From an uncultured Clostridia bacterium (GTDB taxonomy: Bacteria > Bacillota > Clostridia > TANB77 > CAG-508), in contig CAKOPZ010000024.1 in assembly GCA_934101145.1 (NCBI GenBank), positions 1-21,562 of the forward strand: DNA of 21,562 nucleotides, in the 5' to 3' direction. Under the pieces are notes generated by a model. The model made no database searches and was not told where the DNA came from. It saw only the letters and a list, made by a program, of their open reading frames with translations. Made by a program: the position numbers and the translations under genes. This document shows positions 17,174-21,562 of the stretch, in pieces (within the stretch, counting starts at the first letter, position 1; every line of letters starts with the position of its first letter).

Positions 17174-17431
17174 AAAGCTGTTTCATCCTTATATTAGGAC
17201 GAAACAGCTTTTACTTCTTTTTCCGTGGTACCACCTATATTAAAAACATATATATGTTTTTCACTCTAATCTTTTAACGCAAGAATACGGTTTGATTTAC
17301 TTTTATTTCAATCAAATAACTAAAAGGTGATAATAAATATACACTGTATCTGCTAAACTTCCACCTACATTAGCTCTCTATTAGATGTTATATATCTATC
17401 TTGTCCTTCATCATTGTTTTTCTATATCAAT
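17174..17431 (-). promoter_or_regulatory. T-box riboswitch (Ile) upstream of ileS
   Basis: The T-box sequence GGTGGTACCACGG (17223-17235, minus strand) is a close match to the antiterminator consensus that pairs with the tRNA acceptor end. Downstream is the terminator: the arms at 17174-17189 and 17196-17211 pair over 16 bp with one G-U. Upstream, an AGAGAG and a stem I-like region can be traced. An ATC codon at 17329-17331, in TTATCACC, is the likely isoleucine specifier. Uncharged tRNA-Ile should favour readthrough and raise expression of the operon. The exact start of stem I is approximate. Confidence 0.9.
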
Positions 17432-17437
17432 GTTATA

Positions 17438-17466
17438 ATCATAACACAACTTACCATAAAATGCAA
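17438..17466 (-). promoter_or_regulatory. Sigma-A promoter of T-box ileS operon
   Basis: On the minus strand there is TTGCAT (17461-17466), a 17-bp spacer and TATGAT (17438-17443). Transcription should begin near 17431, at the 5' end of the T-box leader. Confidence 0.75.
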
Positions 17467-17499
17467 GGAAAATTTTATTGCAAATATAATTGACATATA

Positions 17500-17508
17500 T
17501 GATATAAT
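17500..17508 (+). promoter_or_regulatory. Extended -10 promoter of traX-like gene
   Basis: TGATATAAT (17500-17508) is an extended -10 element. A TTGCAA at 17478-17483 with a 19-bp spacer may be a weak -35. It gives a short leader before AGGAG at 17527-17531. Confidence 0.55.
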
Positions 17509-17540
17509 CCTCTTAAAATTTATCATAGGAGAAAATTTAT

Positions 17541-18254
17541 ATGACCAGTTTTATATTAAAAATAATAGCAATTAGCACAATGTTTTGCGACCACTTTGGA
17601 TATGCTTTTTTTCACCATTTAAGTTTTTTAAATTATATTGGAAGAATTGCATTTCCCGTATTTGCATTTCAAATTTCACAAGGATTTAAATACACAAAAA
17701 ATTTAAAAAATTATTGTATTAGGCTATTGATCTTTGCATTAATCTCACAGATACCTTTTAGTTTGTATATACATAAATTCTTGCCAAATTCTAGCTCAAG
17801 TTTAAATATATTTTTCACATTGTTCCTCGGTTTGCTTGCAATAATCGTGTATAATTATTTTGAAAAGCAAGACAGTAAAGAACTTAATTATAAAATACTA
17901 GGTATTTCTTATAAATATATTCTTGGAATTATGTTTGTGCTATTTATAGCATATATAGGAGAGCTAATTCATGTTGATTATGGCTTCTTAGGAGTTATCG
18001 TTATATTTAGTTTTTATTTGTTTCGAAATAGCAAACTTGCAACCACTATTTCATACATTTTAATTTGTGCATGTAAGTATGGCTTTAGCATTTTAATGTA
18101 CGGCTTTCATATAGAATATATTTATCTTATGCTTGCGACAATGCTTCCTATAATTTTCATATTACTTTATAACGGCAAACAAGGATATAAGATAAAATAT
18201 TTACTATACCTATTTTATCCGCTTCATCTTCTTGCATTGTATCTTATATTTTAA
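17541..18254 (+). CDS. TraX-family membrane protein
   Basis: This 237-residue polytopic membrane protein has about seven hydrophobic segments. The N-terminus (LKIIAISTMFCDHFGYAFF, then LNYIGRIAFPVFAFQISQGFKYTKN and LLIFALISQIPFSLY) is the TraX-family signature, related to the F-plasmid pilin acetylase and to the wider acyltransferase-3 group. The C-terminus ends LFYPLHLLALYLIF, also typical. Chromosomal members occur widely in Clostridia with no conjugation genes beside them, and none are seen here. The probable activity is acyl transfer in the membrane; the substrate is unknown. It is the only plus-strand gene in the window. The ATG at 17541 follows AGGAG at 9 nt, and a bidirectional terminator separates it from the convergent gene. 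Confidence 0.9.
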   Translation: MTSFILKIIAISTMFCDHFGYAFFHHLSFLNYIGRIAFPVFAFQISQGFKYTKNLKNYCIRLLIFALISQIPFSLYIHKFLPNSSSSLNIFFTLFLGLLAIIVYNYFEKQDSKELNYKILGISYKYILGIMFVLFIAYIGELIHVDYGFLGVIVIFSFYLFRNSKLATTISYILICACKYGFSILMYGFHIEYIYLMLATMLPIIFILLYNGKQGYKIKYLLYLFYPLHLLALYLIF

Positions 18255-18255
18255 T

Positions 18256-18286
18256 GGTACTTTTTTAGGCAGACTCAAAAGGTACC
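18256..18286. repeat. Imperfect GGTAC hairpin, first of two
   Basis: GGTACTTTTT and AAAAGGTACC form an imperfect hairpin right after the traX-like stop. It repeats the arm sequence of the perfect hairpin at 18305-18337. Confidence 0.5.
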
Positions 18287-18304
18287 AAAAAGAAATAAAA
18301 AATT

Positions 18305-18337
18305 GGTACTTTTTGAATACCGTCTTCAAAAAGTACC
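18305..18337. terminator. Bidirectional terminator between convergent genes
   Basis: The arms 18305-18317 and 18325-18337 (GGTACTTTTTGAA / TTCAAAAAGTACC) form a perfect 13-bp stem with a 7-nt loop. T-runs follow on both strands, so it can end the traX-like and the CmpB-type transcripts. Confidence 0.88.
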
Positions 18338-18342
18338 ATTTT

Positions 18343-19080
18343 TTATTTCTTTGTTTTATTTTTTATATCTTCTTTTATTGCTTCGGTCTTTTGTCTTATT
18401 TCCTCTTTTTTCTTTTTTAGTATTGTTTGCAAATCTGGGTATGCATTAACAAGTCTTCTATGAAGTATGGATTTTTTGCGAAGTGCTTCTTTTACCTTCG
18501 CTGTTATTTCTTCTGTGTTATCCATAGTCTTTCCTGAATCTTCTTTATTTAATTTTGTTGATGTAGATCTTACATTTGATACTACAACAAGTGATACTAA
18601 TCCATCTATACTAAATACTATAAATAATACAATTGCAATAATATTTAATGTATGTTCTGAAACTTTTGCAAATCCTGCTAAAATTAATGGATTTGTAACA
18701 TACATAACAGCTAGTCCCAAAATTCCAAATGGTATAAGTGTCTCTAAACACACTCTACCATTTATATTATACTTTCTCCTACTATAATCCCACCATCTTG
18801 CATGAAATAGCTTTTCCATTACATAGCTTGTTAGATATTCAAGTATTCCGCATGTAATAACAGACATAAGGAATAATACAATCCAATCATCTGTATATCG
18901 ATGAAGCAATACTGTTATAAATATTGCTCCCCATCCATATATTGGGCAATATGGTCCTATCATAAATCCTCTATTTATAAACTTTTTTGCTTCTATTGAT
19001 TTGCAAGTTACTTCCATTATCCAGCCAGCTACAGCATAAACCATAAAAAGCAAAAAATATGTTGCTAAACTATATTCCAC
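18343..19080 (-). CDS. CmpB-type putative ABC transporter permease (membrane protein)
   Basis: The protein is 245 residues, starting at GTG 19080 after GGAAGGA. The N-terminal half has YFLLFMVYAVAGWIMEVTCKSI, NRGFMIGPYCPIYGWGA, TCGILEYLTSYVMEKLFHARWWDYS and NINGRVCLETLIPFG. These conserved blocks mark the PF06541 (ABC_trans_CmpB) family of predicted permeases. About five TM helices lie in residues 5-170. The last 75 residues are cytoplasmic, Lys/Glu-rich and probably a coiled helix. The permease name is a database label, and I see no ATPase or binding protein next to it, so transport is unproven. It is 18 nt after glmU and is most likely co-transcribed with it. Confidence 0.85.
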   Translation of the reverse strand: MEYSLATYFLLFMVYAVAGWIMEVTCKSIEAKKFINRGFMIGPYCPIYGWGAIFITVLLHRYTDDWIVLFLMSVITCGILEYLTSYVMEKLFHARWWDYSRRKYNINGRVCLETLIPFGILGLAVMYVTNPLILAGFAKVSEHTLNIIAIVLFIVFSIDGLVSLVVVSNVRSTSTKLNKEDSGKTMDNTEEITAKVKEALRKKSILHRRLVNAYPDLQTILKKKKEEIRQKTEAIKEDIKNKTKK

Positions 19081-19098
19081 TTTTGTTTATTCCTTCCA

Positions 19099-20361
19099 CT
19101 ATTTTTTATTCCAGTCTTCCTTGTTTGTTTGACGCTCTCTTGCTATTGCTAAAGCATAATCTGGAACATCTTCTGTAATTGTTGAACCTGCTGCAATAAA
19201 CACTTCATTTCCTATTGTAACTGGTGCAACTAGGTTACTATTAGAACCAATAAAAGTATTATCTCCAATAATTGTTTTGCTCTTATGTAATCCATCGTAA
19301 TTACATGTAATTGTTCCACAGCCAATATTACATTTTTTGCCTACTTCACTATCTCCAAGATAAATGAAATGAGGTACTTTTGTTTCTTCTCCTATAATTG
19401 CTTTTTTAATTTCTACAAAGTTTCCTATTTTCACTTTGTCTGCAAGTGTGCATCCCTCACGAATATATGCATTTGGACCAATTTCGCAATCCTCACCAAT
19501 TACAACATCTGATTTAATCATAGTATTTGGGTGAATTACTGTATCCATACCAATTTCTACATCATCATAAATATATGTTGTGTTAATATCTTCTATTGTT
19601 ACTCCTTTTTTCATATGTTCTGTATTAATACGCATTTGAAGTACTTTTGTAAGCATTTCAAGTTGAATTCTATCATTTACACCTAAAATTTCTGTATTAT
19701 CTTCTACTATCACAGCACCTGTTTTTAATCCTTTTGAGTTCATAATTTCAATTACATCTGTAATATAGTACTCCCCTTGTGCATTGTTTGGCTTTATTTC
19801 TTTTAAAGCATCAAGTAATGCCTCTATATCAAAACAATAAATTCCAGCATTAATTTCTTTTATTTGTTTTTGTTCTTCTGTTGTGTCTTTTTCCTCAACT
19901 ATTGCCTCAATATTTCCACCTTCATCTCTAACAATCCTTCCATATCCTGTTGGATTATCATATATCGCTGTTAGTAGTGTTGCACATTCTTTGTTTTCTA
20001 TACTTTTATTTAATAATCTGTTTAATGTTTCTGGTCTTAAAAGTGGAACATCTCCATTAAGTACTAAAACTTTACCTTTTTTGCCTTCTAAATATTTTTG
20101 AGCTTGCATAACTGCATGACCTGTTCCAAGCATTTCTTCTTGAAATGCATATTTCACATCCATTCCAAGCACATCCATAACTTCTTCTTTCATGTATCCA
20201 ACAACAGCAACAATATTATGAACTCCTGCTTTTTTAGCATTTTCCACTGCTCTTTTTACAATTTCTTTACCATATATTTTTTGTACTAATTTTGATTTCT
20301 TTGACTTCATTCTTGTGCCTTTTCCAGCTGCCATTATAATTGCCATCATATCATTTTCCAT
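19099..20361 (-). CDS. glmU: Bifunctional GlmU: GlcNAc-1-P uridyltransferase / GlcN-1-P acetyltransferase
   Basis: The start is the ATG at 20361 (about 420 residues) after GGAGG; an in-frame TTG at 20367 is closer to that site and less likely. The N-terminal pyrophosphorylase domain has IIMAAGKGTRMKS, FQEEMLGTGHAV, VLNGDVPLLRPETL, TGYGRIVR, INAGIYCFD and GEYYITDV. The C-terminal left-handed beta-helix has IGNFVEIKKA, YLGDSEVG, GCGTITCNYDG, IGDNTFIGSNSNLVAPVTIG and ALAIARERQT. The usual acetyltransferase residues (Lys, Tyr, Asn, Arg) are in place. It makes UDP-GlcNAc for peptidoglycan. It is shorter than the common size of about 456; the missing stretch appears to lie in the first coils of the beta-helix. 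Confidence 0.97.
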   Translation of the reverse strand: MENDMMAIIMAAGKGTRMKSKKSKLVQKIYGKEIVKRAVENAKKAGVHNIVAVVGYMKEEVMDVLGMDVKYAFQEEMLGTGHAVMQAQKYLEGKKGKVLVLNGDVPLLRPETLNRLLNKSIENKECATLLTAIYDNPTGYGRIVRDEGGNIEAIVEEKDTTEEQKQIKEINAGIYCFDIEALLDALKEIKPNNAQGEYYITDVIEIMNSKGLKTGAVIVEDNTEILGVNDRIQLEMLTKVLQMRINTEHMKKGVTIEDINTTYIYDDVEIGMDTVIHPNTMIKSDVVIGEDCEIGPNAYIREGCTLADKVKIGNFVEIKKAIIGEETKVPHFIYLGDSEVGKKCNIGCGTITCNYDGLHKSKTIIGDNTFIGSNSNLVAPVTIGNEVFIAAGSTITEDVPDYALAIARERQTNKEDWNKK

Positions 20362-20426
20362 ATTCAATTTACCTCCAAACTAAACATTATATACATATCA
20401 TATTCATGTTTTATCAAATTGACCTT

Positions 20427-20455
20427 ATTCTATCACACTACAAAAAAAATGGCAA
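20427..20455 (-). promoter_or_regulatory. Sigma-A promoter of glmU operon
   Basis: On the minus strand there is TTGCCA (20450-20455), a 17-bp spacer and TAGAAT (20427-20432). The leader to the ATG is about 60 nt. Confidence 0.68.
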
Positions 20456-20523
20456 CAATTTATATTTTTTAGTATAAGCCTTCCTCTTGCAATTGATACA
20501 TATTTACCTTTTTAAGCCAAAAT

Positions 20524-20574
20524 AAAAAATGTAGTTTTTCCTACATTTTTATGTTGGAAAAAAACTACATTTTT
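20524..20574 (-). terminator. Terminator with alternative hairpins, downstream of FGE-fold gene
   Basis: AAAAATGTAG (20525-20534) pairs with CTACATTTTT (20541-20550) in a 10-bp stem, or with the second copy at 20565-20574 in a longer one. On the minus strand the first hairpin is followed by TTTTTTATTTT, so it can end transcription from the FGE-fold gene. Confidence 0.7.
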
Positions 20575-20586
20575 ATTATCTCATAA

Positions 20587-20634
20587 GAGAGTGTATAATA
20601 TGGTATGAATTAACACACCATATTATACACTCTC
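20587..20634. repeat. Perfect 18-bp inverted repeat
   Basis: The arms 20587-20604 and 20617-20634 are perfect inverted copies (GAGAGTGTATAATATGGT) around a 12-nt loop. It begins about 125 bp after the FGE-fold stop. No T-run follows directly on either strand, so it is not a plain terminator. Confidence 0.85.
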
Positions 20635-20641
20635 CGAAACC

Positions 20642-20701
20642 TCAAAATTTTGCCGTTTTATCTAAGTATCTCCGATTCGCTCTTACTACGAACCTGTTCA
20701 T
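20642..20701 (-). other. Possible 19-residue micro-ORF after FGE-fold gene
   Basis: The frame MNRFVVRANRRYLDKTAKF starts at an ATG at 20701 with an AGAGG about 3 nt upstream. It is basic and short and may be chance or a remnant. It resembles nothing I know. Confidence 0.25.
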
Positions 20702-20758
20702 ATACCTCTTTATTCTTAATACACTATCAATCCATTTTATCACTATTAGCGCTCAGGG

Positions 20759-21562
20759 TTACTTTACATAAAGTGTGGACCTACAACTACGGTAGCTATA
20801 ACTAGAGGTCGGAAGGTTGCTGATACGACTGCTAGCTGGACTATTCGAAGCTGTAACGTTGTAAGCACCTCCACGTGCAACACGATAATCCGTATCGTTG
20901 GCCTCCATTGTCCAATCATATACATTTCCTGCCATATCATATATGTTATTTACTGAATAACTACTGTTTGATCCTGTTGGTATTGGTGCATTTCCATTTG
21001 TATCTCTGTAATTTCCTTTTCCAGTTGAATTTGTTGGAAAATTTGCTACCTCTGAATTTGTACTTGTTTGCATCCATCTTAATGTTGCATCCCATTGACA
21101 TCCCCACAACATACTTGTTGCCACATTATCATTTGCCTTTATTGTTTTACACATCTTATACATTGTATACCATGTCTGATTATTTATATCAGAATTATTC
21201 TTTTGTACAACTGCCTTTGTACTATTACTTAAATTTCCTGTTTCATATCTACCAATATAAAACCCTCCATATGTTTTTGCGCTTTTTATCATCTCATTAA
21301 ACTCATTTTGCAATTGTGTCTTAAATGTACTTGCCGTTGCTGTACTTGACATCCCTGCTTGTTGTAAATTAGTACTTTCTGCATCATAACTACTACCACT
21401 TGAACTATCTGAACCTGAACTTGCTCCTGTTACTACATCTGGCTCTCTACGTCCACTATTTTTTGTTGTTGGATATGTTATTTTCACTGCTGGATTCTTA
21501 GGTGATGAACTTGTTCCAAAATCCCACAACTGTCCTGCATTATTTGCTTCATCATATATATC
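20759..21562 (-). CDS. FGE-sulfatase-fold surface-type protein, partial (N-terminus beyond right edge)
   Basis: The frame is open to the right edge, so only the last 267 residues are seen. The readable part begins with a Ser/Gly-rich linker (GSDSSSGSS). The domain from about residue 90 is FGE-sulfatase (C-type-lectin-like) in type: FYIGRYETGN, then MLWGCQWDATLRWM, then NIYDMAGNVYDWTMEA, then RVARGGAYN, and a final YRSCRSTLYVK in place of the usual GFR ending. The paired catalytic cysteines of true formylglycine-generating enzymes are missing from that end, so it is more likely a binding or display protein. From 20905 to the stop, GC and codon use change sharply, with many C-ending codons, as in a DGR variable region. 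The gene has no readable promoter here. Confidence 0.85.
   Translation of the reverse strand, partial: DIYDEANNAGQLWDFGTSSSPKNPAVKITYPTTKNSGRREPDVVTGASSGSDSSSGSSYDAESTNLQQAGMSSTATASTFKTQLQNEFNEMIKSAKTYGGFYIGRYETGNLSNSTKAVVQKNNSDINNQTWYTMYKMCKTIKANDNVATSMLWGCQWDATLRWMQTSTNSEVANFPTNSTGKGNYRDTNGNAPIPTGSNSSYSVNNIYDMAGNVYDWTMEANDTDYRVARGGAYNVTASNSPASSRISNLPTSSYSYRSCRSTLYVK
20762..20905 (-). other. Candidate DGR-type variable region in the FGE-fold gene
   Basis: By my count 68 of 145 bases in 20761-20905 are G or C (about 47%), against 38 of 120 (about 32%) in 20941-21060 of the same gene. Codons become AAC, TAC, AGC, ATC, ACC, ACG, TCG and CGT. The stretch covers the ligand-binding end of the lectin-like fold (RGGAYN to the stop). 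DGR variable regions sit in this place in such proteins. No template repeat or reverse transcriptase is seen in the window. Confidence 0.42.

Noticed and set aside
17541..18254. Conjugative element marked by TraX
   Set aside because: There are no relaxase, type IV secretion, integrase or attachment-site signals nearby. TraX-family genes are common in clostridial chromosomes.
20368..20758. DGR template repeat or reverse transcriptase within the window
   Set aside because: I found no second copy of the GC-shifted segment and no reverse-transcriptase motif (YxDD) in any protein here. If present, they lie outside the window.
20875..21300. Plus-strand frame of 141 codons opposite the FGE-fold gene
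   Set aside because: It is a shadow of the real gene. It has no ribosome site and an unnatural Leu/Tyr/His-rich composition.
20759..21562. True formylglycine-generating enzyme (sulfatase activation)
   Set aside because: The conserved cysteine pair near the C-terminus of active enzymes is missing, and the linker is Ser/Gly-rich. The fold fits a binding or display domain better.
1..21562. CRISPR array, rRNA or tRNA gene, insertion sequence
   Set aside because: I saw no regular spaced repeats, no tRNA cloverleaf or rRNA segment, and no transposase in the window.

Overview
The window is AT-rich DNA from a spore-forming member of the Firmicutes, most likely a gut-type Clostridia. The evidence is the spore genes (cotJA, cotJB, cotJC, ytxC), a T-box leader on ileS, A/G-rich Shine-Dalgarno sites and Clostridia-like gene content. 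Almost everything lies on the minus strand and is described here in the minus direction. The only plus-strand gene is a TraX-family membrane protein at 17541-18254. Both window edges cut through a gene.

Layout from the left. Positions 1-2421 hold a surface-protein operon driven by a good promoter at 2471-2499. It encodes a secreted protein with an LPxT-like tail, a sortase, and a TM-anchored MucBP-repeat protein that runs off the left edge. Positions 2706-4218 hold the cotJ spore-coat operon, whose first gene has a suspicious frame break at its start. Next come pyruvate kinase, the sporulation protein YtxC and a single-domain rhodanese. Positions 7224-9976 form an operon of an HD-domain protein followed by divergent SecD and SecF. 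A TIGR04086-type membrane protein follows. Positions 10488-17466 form a T-box-controlled operon: ileS, queA, tgt and a membrane-anchored WG-repeat protein. Then come TraX (plus strand), a CmpB-type putative permease and glmU, the last two in one operon. At the right edge is the C-terminal part of a protein with an FGE-sulfatase (C-type-lectin-like) fold.

Most of the window is ordinary core genome. The region most worth a second look is 20587-20905. The last 147 nt of the FGE-fold gene jump to about 47% GC by my count, against about 32% just upstream in the same gene, with a sudden change to C-ending codons. The fold, the position at the 3' end and the codon pattern resemble the variable region of a diversity-generating retroelement (DGR) target. 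A perfect 18-bp inverted repeat lies about 125 bp downstream. No template repeat or reverse transcriptase is in the window, so this is a hypothesis. Other notable points are a SecD lacking the proton-relay aspartate with a shortened SecF, a frame break in cotJA, Cys-rich extensions on all three CotJ proteins, and a non-canonical LPITY sorting-like signal beside the sortase.
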